64,000 bases of DNA from Pseudomonadota bacterium (GTDB lineage: Bacteria > Pseudomonadota > Gammaproteobacteria > Burkholderiales > Ferrovaceae). The stretch lies in the NCBI GenBank assembly GCA_021798835.1, contig JAJZBQ010000004.1, positions 144,718-208,717 on the forward strand. The letters run 5' to 3'. The position numbers were made by a program, and so were the translations under genes. Below, one piece after another: positions 1-8,708 of the stretch (position 1 is the stretch's first letter; every line of letters starts with the position of its first letter). The notes beneath the pieces are model-generated. The model did not search any database. It was not told the DNA's origin and saw only the letters and a program-made list of their open reading frames with translations.

Positions 1-1011
1 GGATTTGGTTGAACTGATTGCCAAACGACGTGCGTGGTCACCAAATGCCCGTTTGACACCAATGGTTTCTCCCAGATCACCGAGCGGTGTCGAGGTTCCG
101 TGAGCATTGATATAGTCCACCTGATCAGGGTTCAAGCGAGCATTCTTCAGTGCGTTGAGCATGCTGCGCCGTGCACCGTCACCATCCTCAGGAGGAGCTG
201 TGATATGGTGTGCATCCGCACTCATGCCATAGCCGCACAACTCGGCATAGATTTTTGCGCCACGTGCACGTGCATGTTCCAACTCCTCCAGAACCAGCAC
301 TCCGGCGCCCTCTCCCATGACAAATCCATCACGGTCGCGATCCCAGGGGCGACTCGCTGCTTCTGGATCAGCATTGCGCAGACTCAACGCACGAGCCGCG
401 CAAAAACCACCAATACCCAGTTCATGTACCGCCGACTCGGCTCCCCCAGCGATCATCATATCGGCATCTCCGTACTCGATCAGACGACCCGCTTCCCCAA
501 TGCTATGATTGCCCGTCGTGCAAGCCGTGACCAATGCCAGATTAGGCCCTTTGAAACCAAATTGGATAGATAGGTTACCGGATATCATGTTGATGATACT
601 TCCGGGTATGAAGAAAGGGGAAATCTTGCGTACGCCGCCAGCGCGATAGGCATCACACGTATCACCGATCATCGGCAGCCCCCCAATCCCCGAGCCAATA
701 CAAACACCGATACGCTCTGCATCGGCCGGGTGAGCGTCGACTCCTGCATCACGCAGGGCTTCCATGGCTGCCACCAAACCAAAGTGAATAAACGTGTCCA
801 TGCGGCGCACTTCTTTGGGAGGTAGAAACTGGGTAACATCAAAATCACGCACTTCACCTGCAATCTGGCAGGGCATATCCTGCGCATCAAAGCGGGTAAT
901 ACGTGAAATCCCAGAGTGCCCGGCACTCAACCGCTCCCATGCCTGGCTAACATTGTTGCCAACCGGGGAAACGATTCCCAGCCCAGTTACTACCACACGA
1001 CGACGAGACAT
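1..1011 (-). CDS. fabF: beta-ketoacyl-ACP synthase II (partial, C-terminus beyond window)
   Basis: Condensing enzyme of type II fatty acid synthesis: it extends acyl-ACP with malonyl-ACP in the cytoplasm. The reading frame is open from ATG at 1011 to base 1 (337 codons), ending in the conserved ISSTKS segment, so about 75 residues are missing off the window edge. The active-site Cys is residue 164 in TACTTGNHSIG; most FabF proteins have a Thr or Ala and an Asn where this one has N and S, so the loop is slightly unusual. The first His of the Cys-His-His triad is seen in NAHGTSTPLGD. It lies 64 bp downstream of acpP in the fab operon. The family call is firm. Confidence 0.95.
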   Translation of the reverse strand, partial: MSRRRVVVTGLGIVSPVGNNVSQAWERLSAGHSGISRITRFDAQDMPCQIAGEVRDFDVTQFLPPKEVRRMDTFIHFGLVAAMEALRDAGVDAHPADAERIGVCIGSGIGGLPMIGDTCDAYRAGGVRKISPFFIPGSIINMISGNLSIQFGFKGPNLALVTACTTGNHSIGEAGRLIEYGDADMMIAGGAESAVHELGIGGFCAARALSLRNADPEAASRPWDRDRDGFVMGEGAGVLVLEELEHARARGAKIYAELCGYGMSADAHHITAPPEDGDGARRSMLNALKNARLNPDQVDYINAHGTSTPLGDLGETIGVKRAFGDHARRLAISSTKS

Positions 1012-1075
1012 CAATCAGACCTCCAAAAAGTCAAGGCAGGCCATCGCCTGCCTCTACGCACGCTACCGTAAACTC

Positions 1076-1315
1076 TTAGGCAGGGAGATGAGCGTTCACA
1101 TAATCAATGGCTTGCTGCACCGTAGTAATCTTCTCTGCTTGTTCATCGGGAATTTCGCACTCAAACTCCTCTTCCAAGGCCATCACCAGTTCAACCGTAT
1201 CCAGTGAGTCAGCACCCAGATCTTCCACAAATGAAGAGGTATTCTTGATTTCCTCAAGCTTGACACCAAGCTGTTCCGAAACGATTTTTTTGACGCGATC
1301 TTCAGTAGTTGACAT
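1076..1315 (-). CDS. acpP: acyl carrier protein
   Basis: Carries growing acyl chains on a phosphopantetheine arm for FabD, FabH, FabG and FabF. At 79 residues, acidic, with the GADSLD motif and modification Ser37, it matches the family closely. It lies between fabG and fabF in the same minus-strand operon, as is typical for this cluster. Confidence 0.97.
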   Translation of the reverse strand: MSTTEDRVKKIVSEQLGVKLEEIKNTSSFVEDLGADSLDTVELVMALEEEFECEIPDEQAEKITTVQQAIDYVNAHLPA

Positions 1316-1402
1316 GAAATTATGATCCTTGAGAGTTATCTTGCGAAAAGCAGCGGTAGTGTACCAAATCCGGCATTAATATGCTATATCCCGGTTTGCG
1401 AG

Positions 1403-2149
1403 TCACTCCATGGCCATGCCCCCATTAACGTGCAGTGTGGTGCCCGTAATGTAAGCAGCGGCTGGGGAGGCCAGATAAGCAACCGCCTGGGCCACATCAT
1501 CCGGTTTACCCAGACGTCCAAGAGGAATAGAAGCCAGGAGAGTTTTTTGATGATTTTCATCAAGGGCACGCGTCATATCGGTTTCAATGAATCCTGGCGC
1601 AACACAATTGACCGTAATTCCTCGACTGCCGAGTTCACGTGCCAGCGATTTGGTTAGTCCCAGCAAACCCGCTTTGGCTGCCGCATAATTCGCCTGTCCA
1701 GCATTACCTGTGGATCCCACGACCGATCCGATATTGATGATGCGCCCACTACGAGCCTTCATCATGTCCCGCATCACACCGCGCGATAACTGAAATACCG
1801 CTTTCAAATTGGTATCCAGTACAGTATCCCATTCTTCGTCGCGTAACCGGATGGCCAGCATATCACGCGTAACCCCCGCGTTATTGACCAAAATGGTAAT
1901 GGCTCCAAGACGAGTTTTGACAATATCCAGAGTGGTCGCAATAGCATCGGGATTACGCACATCCAATTCCAGACCGATACAATCCGGATGAATCGTCTTG
2001 AGATGGGCCTCTACGGCAGCCGCACCAGTTGCTGTCGTTGCCGTACCTGCCACGCGCGCACCCTGTTGAGCCAGCAGCGAGGCAATAGCCTGACCAATAC
2101 CACGGCTAGCGCCGGTTACCAGTACCACTTGATTATCAAGCATGGTCAT
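1403..2149 (-). CDS. fabG: 3-oxoacyl-ACP reductase
   Basis: NADPH-dependent reduction of beta-ketoacyl-ACP. This is a 248-residue short-chain dehydrogenase with the Rossmann motif TGASRGIG near the N-terminus, NNAG in the middle, a catalytic Ser in INIGSVVGS, and YAAAK (Tyr-x3-Lys). The ATG at 2149 follows an AAGGAGT ribosome site. It lies 14 bp downstream of fabD and 87 bp upstream of acpP. Confidence 0.96.
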   Translation of the reverse strand: MTMLDNQVVLVTGASRGIGQAIASLLAQQGARVAGTATTATGAAAVEAHLKTIHPDCIGLELDVRNPDAIATTLDIVKTRLGAITILVNNAGVTRDMLAIRLRDEEWDTVLDTNLKAVFQLSRGVMRDMMKARSGRIINIGSVVGSTGNAGQANYAAAKAGLLGLTKSLARELGSRGITVNCVAPGFIETDMTRALDENHQKTLLASIPLGRLGKPDDVAQAVAYLASPAAAYITGTTLHVNGGMAME

Positions 2150-2163
2150 TACTCCTTAGTCGA

Positions 2164-3093
2164 TCAGGGATGAGAAAAAGCGACACTGTCAAGCGCTTCG
2201 GTATCCGCCAGGCTAATGCCCGTCAGCGTTCCCTCGATGCGACGCACCAAGGGGGTCAGCACCTTCCCTGGCCCGCATTCTACCACCTCAACGCAGCCCA
2301 ATTGAGCCAGTTTGCGGATGGTTTCCACCCACCGCACAGGGCGATATAACTGGGTCACCAATGCGTGACGAATCGCGTATACATCTTGCGCCTGCTCAAC
2401 AGCGGCATTATGAATAACTGGAATTTTTGGCGGAAGAAAATCAATCGAATCCAGATAGGCCTCCAATTTCTGCGCTGCTGGCTTCATCAAGCGACAATGG
2501 GAAGGGACACTCAAGGGTAGTAACACCGCACGTTTGGCACCGCGTGCCCGTGCACTATCGATTGCTCGCTCCACGGCTTGGCGCTGCCCCGCAATCACTA
2601 CCTGGCCAGGGGAATTGAAATTGACGGCTTCTACCACATCCCCTTGTGCGGCATCCTCGCAAGCGGCAACCACCGCCTCATCTGCCAAACCCAAAATTGC
2701 CGCCATGGCACCACTGCCAACAGGAACGGCTTCCTGCATAATCGTTGCCCGATAACGGGTCAGTTGCAATGCAGCATCGAACGACAGGCTACCCGCCGCC
2801 ACCAAGGCAGTATATTCCCCTAGACTATGGCCAGCGAGCCAGTCGGGACGTTGGCTGCGTCGTTCACACCAAGCCCGGTATAACCCCACCCCGGCAGCCA
2901 GCATCACTGGTTGAGTATTAACGGTAGCATTGAGTTGCTCTTCGGGGCCCTCCTGTACCAACTGCCACAAGTCCTGCCCCAGAATTTCCGATGCTTCAGC
3001 GAAGGTAGCGCGAACTTCCGGGAGCCCCGCATAAGCAGTTAACATACCTTGACTCTGTGATCCCTGCCCCGGAAATACCATAGCCCATGTCAT
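2164..3093 (-). CDS. fabD: malonyl-CoA:ACP transacylase
   Basis: Transfers malonyl groups from CoA to ACP. The protein has 309 residues, begins TWAMVFPGQGSQ and carries the nucleophile motif GHSLGEY (Ser90). A TTG codon directly before the ATG at 3093 extends the frame by one residue, but AAGGAG is spaced for the ATG. The gene sits between fabH and fabG in the operon. Confidence 0.95.
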   Translation of the reverse strand: MTWAMVFPGQGSQSQGMLTAYAGLPEVRATFAEASEILGQDLWQLVQEGPEEQLNATVNTQPVMLAAGVGLYRAWCERRSQRPDWLAGHSLGEYTALVAAGSLSFDAALQLTRYRATIMQEAVPVGSGAMAAILGLADEAVVAACEDAAQGDVVEAVNFNSPGQVVIAGQRQAVERAIDSARARGAKRAVLLPLSVPSHCRLMKPAAQKLEAYLDSIDFLPPKIPVIHNAAVEQAQDVYAIRHALVTQLYRPVRWVETIRKLAQLGCVEVVECGPGKVLTPLVRRIEGTLTGISLADTEALDSVAFSHP

Positions 3094-3139
3094 CAAGTGT
3101 CTCCTTATTAATCAGGATTAGGATAAGTATGTTGGCAGA

Positions 3140-4102
3140 CTAAACACGCAACAAAGCAGCGCCCCAGGTAAACCCTCCCCCAACAGCCGCCAGCAGGGCC
3201 AACTGCCCAGGCTGTAACAATTGGTGACGCAAAGCGTGATCCAGTGCCAAAGGAACGGAAGCCGCAGAGGTATTGCCTTGCTGGCTTACCGTACGCACTA
3301 CCCGATCAAGGGAAATACCCATTTTATGGGCTGTTGCATCAATGATACGGATATTGGCCTGATGCGGCACGAAACAATCCACTGCTGACGCACTCAGATG
3401 TTGCTCTTCAAGAACTTCACGACAAACCTGATCGAGAACCTTGACAGCAAACTTGAAGACAGCACCACCATCCATATGAACGACCGGACTTCCCTGCGCC
3501 TGACCCTGAACGAATTTTCCCGGTGCCGCCAAGAGATGAGCATAGTGACCATCAGCATGCAACCGGGTGGTCAATAATCCTGGTTGATCAGCAGCACTCA
3601 AGACCACCGCACCTGCCCCATCACCAAACAGTACACAAGTATTACGATCTTGCCAGTCAAGCAAGTCGGTAAAGGTTTCTGCGCCCACCACCAGGGCATG
3701 ACGCACCGTGCCAGCACGAATAAACTGATCAGCGACAGACAATGCATACAAAAACCCGGTACACACCGCCTGAATGTCAAAGGCCGGCGCACCCGAACGG
3801 ATCCCCAGTTTGGCTTGCAATAAACAGGCCGTACTGGGAAAAGCCATATCAGGCGTAGTGGTGGCAACCACGATCAAGTCAATATCGTCAGCACTCAGTT
3901 GCGCGGATTCCAGCGCGCGTTGCGCAGCCTCATAAGCCAAATCACTGGTGGATTGTGAACTGTCACGAATATGGCGTTGAGCGATTCCCGTACGACTTCT
4001 GATCCACTCATCGCTGGTATCCACGGTTTGCGCCAGCATTTCATTGGTTACCTGGCGCTCCGGCAAGTAACTTCCCGTTCCCATCAGTCGTGAATAGATC
4101 AT
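3140..4102 (-). CDS. fabH: beta-ketoacyl-ACP synthase III
   Basis: Starts fatty acid synthesis by condensing acetyl-CoA with malonyl-ACP. The 320-residue protein has the thiolase fold, active-site Cys114 in [10 protein letters not shown], the His region HQANIRI and the Asn region QQGNTSAAS; the Cys-His-Asn triad is complete. Its ATG overlaps the stop of plsX by 4 bp, indicating translational coupling. Confidence 0.96.
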   Translation of the reverse strand: MIYSRLMGTGSYLPERQVTNEMLAQTVDTSDEWIRSRTGIAQRHIRDSSQSTSDLAYEAAQRALESAQLSADDIDLIVVATTTPDMAFPSTACLLQAKLGIRSGAPAFDIQAVCTGFLYALSVADQFIRAGTVRHALVVGAETFTDLLDWQDRNTCVLFGDGAGAVVLSAADQPGLLTTRLHADGHYAHLLAAPGKFVQGQAQGSPVVHMDGGAVFKFAVKVLDQVCREVLEEQHLSASAVDCFVPHQANIRIIDATAHKMGISLDRVVRTVSQQGNTSAASVPLALDHALRHQLLQPGQLALLAAVGGGFTWGAALLRV

Positions 4103-5157
4103 GCTGTCAATACCTCATGCTGCTGAACCGCCTGTTGAATACGGCCCAGTACATCACTGCGCACTTCTTCAACGGCATAATGAAGGGCATGGCGGAATGC
4201 ATAGGCATCTGCGCCCCCGTGACTTTTGACCACCAACCCTTTGAGTCCCAACAGACTGGCACCGTTGTAACGCCGATGATCTACCTGACGCTTGAAACGA
4301 TTCAGCACCGGCAATGCCACCAAGCCAGCCAAACGAGTCCATAAGGAACGATTGAACTCCTGGCGAATCATTTGACCAAGCATCCAAGCCAGGCCTTCTG
4401 ATGTCTTGAGCACCACATTACCCACAAATCCGTCACAGACCACCACGTCCACGGTTCCCTTGTAAATATCGTTGCCTTCAACATTACCGTGAAAATGGAT
4501 AGGAGCAGTTTGCAACAATTCTGCCGTGCGTTTGATGGTCTCGTTGCCCTTGATCGCCTCATGACCAATGTTTAGCAATCCCACACGGGGTCTAGGACAA
4601 GTGGAACTGGTAGCCAGAATTGAACCCATCACGCCAAATTGCAGCAGATGTTCCGGCGCACAATCCACGTTGGCCCCCAAATCCAGCACATACACCGGCC
4701 CCCGAATGGAAGGCATGGTCGTTGCAATGGCAGGGCGTTCAATACCCGGCATCATCTTCAGTACAAAGCGTGCCGTGGCCATCAAGGCTCCTGTATTACC
4801 GGCACTGACACAACAATCGGCTTTTCCCTGATGAACCAAATTGATAGCCACACGGAGAGAAGAGTCTTTCTTGTTTTTTAAGGCACTGGCTGGAGATTCT
4901 TCCATAGTCACCAATTGACTGGCTTCCTGGATAGAGACGCGCGCCGCCACCCCCTTATAACCAGGGTGGGCAAGCAAGACGGCTTCGAGCGGGGCTTTCA
5001 GCCCCACCAGAATAACGCTGACCCTGGCTTCGGTTGTCAGAAAATCCAGAACCGCCGGAACGGTGACCGATGGACCATGATCACCTCCCATAGCATCAAC
5101 CGCTACCGTTACCGTGCTGGTGGTGCAGCCCTCTATTTGCAACGAAAGATCAGACAA
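4099..5157 (-). CDS. plsX: phosphate acyltransferase PlsX
   Basis: Converts acyl-ACP to acyl-phosphate for phospholipid synthesis. It has about 352 residues with the family signature [12 protein letters not shown] near the N-terminus and VCDGFVGN later. No ATG lies in a sensible place before the signature; the frame starts at TTG 5157, three bases after the rpmF stop, so I take TTG as the start with moderate confidence. The context rpmF-plsX-fabH is classical. Confidence 0.94.
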   Translation of the reverse strand: MSDLSLQIEGCTTSTVTVAVDAMGGDHGPSVTVPAVLDFLTTEARVSVILVGLKAPLEAVLLAHPGYKGVAARVSIQEASQLVTMEESPASALKNKKDSSLRVAINLVHQGKADCCVSAGNTGALMATARFVLKMMPGIERPAIATTMPSIRGPVYVLDLGANVDCAPEHLLQFGVMGSILATSSTCPRPRVGLLNIGHEAIKGNETIKRTAELLQTAPIHFHGNVEGNDIYKGTVDVVVCDGFVGNVVLKTSEGLAWMLGQMIRQEFNRSLWTRLAGLVALPVLNRFKRQVDHRRYNGASLLGLKGLVVKSHGGADAYAFRHALHYAVEEVRSDVLGRIQQAVQQHEVLTA

Positions 5158-5160
5158 GGA

Positions 5161-5340
5161 TCAATCGTTTTTGGTTTGAATGACTTTTTTGCCGCGATAA
5201 AAACCATTCGGGCTGATATGGTGACGCAGGTGCGTTTCTCCCGTCGTAGGCTCGGCTGCCAACGGTTTGGCCACGAGAAAATCATGCGCACGGTGCATGC
5301 CGCGCTTGGAAGGGGACTTCTTGTTTTGCTGAACAGCCAT
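5161..5340 (-). CDS. rpmF: 50S ribosomal protein L32
   Basis: A 59-residue basic protein beginning [20 protein letters not shown], which is the L32 signature, found by reading the minus strand directly. It is a structural protein of the large ribosomal subunit. The gene lies between yceD and plsX, the usual arrangement in proteobacteria. Confidence 0.95.
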   Translation of the reverse strand: MAVQQNKKSPSKRGMHRAHDFLVAKPLAAEPTTGETHLRHHISPNGFYRGKKVIQTKND

Positions 5341-5405
5341 GAAACATCTCCTTAAAATTCATTTACAGACGGGCTTCCCCATCGATCAACCAACTTGCTT
5401 TACAG

Positions 5406-5906
5406 TCAAATCTCGCGCTTAAGCGCTGCCAACGCCTCGAAAGGCTTGGCACGCGTCACGTCAACACCGGCAACCGCATCAACCTGGCAACACCCTTCCG
5501 GGTGCTCGGGTGCCAACGGTAATGCCAGCACCACCTCGTCACTGACCCAATCAGCGACGCGAATCTCCTCGGGCATGACCAAAGTCTCGATATCCGGATC
5601 TTCATCATCCAACTCAGGCAAATCCGCTTCTCGCGCAACCAGAAGAATGCGAGAACGCGAAGCCAAAGAAAAGCGGAATCCCGTCAAACAACGACGACAG
5701 GTCAACCACAACTCACCTGCAACAGTCACCTCAAGTTCCCGCCGGTTTTGCGCATCCATGCGCCCCGCCAAGGACCAGCGAATCTCCCCCTCACCAGAAA
5801 ACAAACTTTCTTGCAAGGCAGGTACTTGCGCTGGCATCACGACTCCGCTAACCTGGTCAGCGCAAGCAATGAAGCGACGAGTATCAAGAATGGGAGCATC
5901 AAACAT
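5406..5906 (-). CDS. yceD: YceD family protein (DUF177), 23S rRNA accumulation
   Basis: DUF177 proteins precede rpmF and are linked to 23S rRNA processing or accumulation. The ATG at 5906 gives MFDAPILDTRRF and 166 residues; a longer open frame to 5963 would run through the promoter and is unlikely. Seen are paired cysteines in LTCRRCLTGF and the acidic stretch LDDEDPDIETL, typical of the family. It is the first gene of the operon to fabF. The start lies only 10 bp from a perfect -10 box, suggesting a very short or absent leader. Confidence 0.88.
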   Translation of the reverse strand: MFDAPILDTRRFIACADQVSGVVMPAQVPALQESLFSGEGEIRWSLAGRMDAQNRRELEVTVAGELWLTCRRCLTGFRFSLASRSRILLVAREADLPELDDEDPDIETLVMPEEIRVADWVSDEVVLALPLAPEHPEGCCQVDAVAGVDVTRAKPFEALAALKREI

Positions 5907-5915
5907 AAGCCTTTC

Positions 5916-5944
5916 ATTATAGCGCGATAACTGTACCCTGTCAA
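5916..5944 (-). promoter_or_regulatory. consensus sigma-70 promoter of the yceD-rpmF-plsX-fab operon
   Basis: Reading the minus strand, TTGACA (5944-5939), a 17-bp spacer and TATAAT (5921-5916) match the consensus at every position. The expected transcription start is near 5908-5910, only 2 to 4 bases before the yceD ATG. Confidence 0.85.
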
Positions 5945-6002
5945 AGACGACACGGCACCTCATCTGCTACCTCAAGGCCCTTTCGGCATTATACTATGCA
6001 CC

Positions 6003-6599
6003 ATGGTTCCAATCCCCCCTCCCCCCCTCCTGATTCTGGCTTCCAGTTCCCCCTATCGCAGGGAATTGCTGACCCGTCTTCAAATCCCGTTTCAGTGGCA
6101 GGCCCCTGACATCGATGAAACACCGAGCGTTGACGAGCCTCCTCCCGCTACAGCCCTGCGCCTCGCCCGCGAAAAGGCCAAAGCAGTGGCACAGGCGCAT
6201 CCACAAGCTCTGATCATCGGGAGCGATCAGGTGGCCGAACGCGAGGGATGCGCGATCAGCAAACCAGAAAACCACGCAGCAGCGGTAGAGCAATTAACCT
6301 GGGCCAGTGGACGCCAACTACAGTTTCACACTGGCCTCTGCCTGCTCGATACCCGCAGCGGAATAACTCATGACGCTCTGGTGACGGTGGTGGTACAGTA
6401 CCGTCACCTCTCGGCAGCACAAATCGAGCGTTATCTGCGCAAGGATCAACCCTATGACTGCGCTGGCAGTGGACGCATCGAAACTCTGGGTATCTCGTTG
6501 GTTGAACGGGTGATCAGCGAAGATCCAACCGCCTTGATCGGCCTGCCGCTGATTACCCTGACCACCCTATTGCAGAACTGCGGTCTGAATGTCCCCTGA
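6003..6599 (+). CDS. maf: Maf-family nucleotide pyrophosphatase
   Basis: House-cleaning enzyme that hydrolyses non-canonical or methylated NTPs (the YceF-like branch acts on m7GTP). The 198-residue protein has the Maf motif LASSSPYRRELL, the acidic metal-site region IDETP, and GSDQV. It is divergent from yceD with under 100 bp between them, and its end overlaps the downstream methylase gene by 11 bp. Confidence 0.93.
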   Translation: MVPIPPPPLLILASSSPYRRELLTRLQIPFQWQAPDIDETPSVDEPPPATALRLAREKAKAVAQAHPQALIIGSDQVAEREGCAISKPENHAAAVEQLTWASGRQLQFHTGLCLLDTRSGITHDALVTVVVQYRHLSAAQIERYLRKDQPYDCAGSGRIETLGISLVERVISEDPTALIGLPLITLTTLLQNCGLNVP

Positions 6600-7404
6600 A
6601 AACCCAAAACCACGGGGTCGATTATTTCTACTCCCGGTTCCGCTGAGTACAGACGAAGCCGCTTTGGACACGCTATCGCCAGGACTGATCAGAACTGCCT
6701 GCCACCTTTCCCATTTTCTTGTGGAAAATCCCAAAACCGCACGTCATTTCCTCAAACGGATGGGTCACCCACAACCCATGGCCGATTTACATCTGGATAC
6801 TCTGTCGATACAAACCCCCCGCGAATCCTGGCCAAGTTTCCTAGCACCGTTACTGGCAGGACAAGATGTGGGTTTGTTATCTGAAGCAGGATGTCCCGCC
6901 ATCGCTGACCCAGGCAGCGGAATCGTACACCTCGCACATCAGTCAGGCATCCGGGTAATCCCTCTGACAGGCCCCTCATCACTGCTGCTGGCATTGATGG
7001 CCAGTGGTCTGGAGGGACAACGCTTTGCCTTTCACGGTTACCTTCCTCTTGAAGAAATGGCACGTGTCGCAGAAATCCAGCGCCTGGAAAGAGAGTCCGC
7101 CCGTTGGCAACAGACGCAACTGGTCATCGAGACCCCATACCGCAATACTTCATTGTGGTCGGCATTGTGTCAGGGCCTGCATCCTGAAACCCGACTAACG
7201 CTGGCACGCGACCTGACCGGACCCGATGAATGGATCAAAACCACTACGGTTGCCCTGTGGCGAGACATGACCACGCCAGAATTGCAACGTATCCCCACCG
7301 TGTTTTTGTGGTTGGCCACACCCGCCCCTCCATCTCAACTCTCTTCCAGACCCGTAAGGAATCGGCTGAGTTCTCGTGGCAAGGGCGATTCGAAACTCAG
7401 GTGA
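6589..7404 (+). CDS. SAM-dependent methyltransferase, RsmI-like (tetrapyrrole methylase fold)
   Basis: The 271-residue protein belongs to the COG0313 group: LSEAGCPAIADPGSG and PLTGPSS are the conserved SAM-site loops seen in RsmI. True RsmI methylates C1402 of 16S rRNA; this maf-linked paralogue differs from RsmI in its N-terminus (RGRLFLLPVPLS), so I do not assign the symbol. Its last 70 bp overlap the 3' end of rluC on the other strand. The C-terminal tail is basic and may be an extension. Confidence 0.82.
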   Translation: MSPENPKPRGRLFLLPVPLSTDEAALDTLSPGLIRTACHLSHFLVENPKTARHFLKRMGHPQPMADLHLDTLSIQTPRESWPSFLAPLLAGQDVGLLSEAGCPAIADPGSGIVHLAHQSGIRVIPLTGPSSLLLALMASGLEGQRFAFHGYLPLEEMARVAEIQRLERESARWQQTQLVIETPYRNTSLWSALCQGLHPETRLTLARDLTGPDEWIKTTTVALWRDMTTPELQRIPTVFLWLATPAPPSQLSSRPVRNRLSSRGKGDSKLR

Positions 7405-8285
7405 CGTTGATCAAGGGGATGCTGAAAAAACAGACGCGCTGCATGTAGAAACATCCGTTTGAGACCCAAGCGCGCCAACTCATGGTTCCAGGAAAAATCA
7501 CCGTATTTGTCGTCACCGGCAATCGGGAACCCCAAGTGAGCCAAATGCACCCGGATCTGATGGGTACGTCCGGTAAGCAAACGCGCCTCCATCAACGTCA
7601 TTCCAGCATAGCGGGCACGCACCATGAAATGAGTTTCCGAGGGTTTTCCATCGTCACTCACAACTGCACGGCGCTCCCCCTCAGCCGTCAAAAATTTGTG
7701 CAATGGCAAACGTATGCGACGCTCTTCCCAGGGAACTTTCCCTTGTACCAAGGCCAGATAATGCTTGGACATCCCTTGTTGACGCAGCAAATCATGCAGG
7801 CTCACCAATACCTGCCGCTTCTTGGCCACCATCAGCAGACCTGAGGTATCGCGATCAAGGCGATGCACCAGTTCCAAAAAACGCGCAAGAGGTCTTTCCT
7901 GGCGTAACTGCTCAATCACACCCAAACGAATACCACTTCCCCCATGTACCGCCACCCCTGCAGGTTTGTCGAGCACCAGTAATCCCTCATCTTCATGTAG
8001 CACCGTAGACTGCATGGATTTTGGCAAAGGTTTTGGGGGATGATCCGGTCGTGTCGGCAAGGATTCTCGTTGAACGGGGGGTATCCGCAAACGATCTCCA
8101 GGAGCCAGTCGATAACTATGCTCGCTCCGTTTGCTGTTGACACGCACCTCTCCCTGGCGAATCATGCGGAATACTAGGCCCTTGGGCAGATTGCCCAGAT
8201 GATGCTGAAGAAATTTGTCGAGGCGTTGCCCAGCCTGATCCGCCTCGACCTCCAGCCACTCTACTGAAACTTTGCGTAAAGTCAT
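7335..8285 (-). CDS. rluC: 23S rRNA pseudouridine synthase RluC
   Basis: Makes pseudouridines 955, 2504 and 2580 in 23S rRNA in the best-known homologue. From ATG 8285 (MTLRKVSVEW) it has 316 residues: an N-terminal S4 RNA-binding domain (RLDKFLQHHLG) and the RluA-type catalytic core with the active Asp in VHRLDRDTSG. The frame is open to 8381 but the extra residues do not look like the family. rluC divergent from rne is the usual proteobacterial layout. Confidence 0.93.
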   Translation of the reverse strand: MTLRKVSVEWLEVEADQAGQRLDKFLQHHLGNLPKGLVFRMIRQGEVRVNSKRSEHSYRLAPGDRLRIPPVQRESLPTRPDHPPKPLPKSMQSTVLHEDEGLLVLDKPAGVAVHGGSGIRLGVIEQLRQERPLARFLELVHRLDRDTSGLLMVAKKRQVLVSLHDLLRQQGMSKHYLALVQGKVPWEERRIRLPLHKFLTAEGERRAVVSDDGKPSETHFMVRARYAGMTLMEARLLTGRTHQIRVHLAHLGFPIAGDDKYGDFSWNHELARLGLKRMFLHAARLFFQHPLDQRHLSFESPLPRELSRFLTGLEES

Positions 8286-8708
8286 TATTTGTTCTAAAAT
8301 AATAGCCTGTGGTATGACAGGTTTGTTGTTTTGTTGTTCAGGTCGTGGGGTGAGGTTATCTGGTAACCCAGTCAAGGTCAATCAGTTTCCACACCCTCCC
8401 ATTTCCCCATGTGGTCGGAAATTGGGCATCGGCCCAATATTTTTGCATTCGGTCATAAAGACGGGATGCGATGGCAGTCGTTTCCAAATCGGTTATCTCG
8501 CTCACCAAAAAGTAGCGATAGTAGATGAATTATAGGTCGCTAGCACTGTTTTTATGGCTCAATGCCTGAGCCAGTCTCTGGAAAACCCGTTACCCACCCG
8601 ATCTCCACAAGGAGTGTCACCACATCCACTGATGATCAACAACGAATAGAACCCATTGGTTGGAGTAATGGGAGTTCCCGGTGCATAGGTGCCTTGGAGC
8701 CTCATAGT
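8286..8708. promoter_or_regulatory. rluC-rne divergent intergenic region / rne leader
   Basis: This 423-bp stretch holds no convincing gene. On the rne side several short hairpins are visible: ATTGGGC/GCCCAAT (8421-8438) followed by T-rich sequence, GGCTCA/TGAGCC (about 8550-8566), and CCCATT/AATGGG just before the start. E. coli rne has a long structured leader used for autoregulation; a similar role here is inference. I could not fix a promoter. Confidence 0.5.
8421..8444 (+). terminator. terminator-like hairpin in the rne leader
   Basis: Perfect 7-bp stem ATTGGGC/GCCCAAT with a 4-base loop, followed by ATTTTT. No plus-strand gene lies upstream, so if transcription starts before it this would act as an attenuator of rne; otherwise it may be fortuitous. 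Confidence 0.4.
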
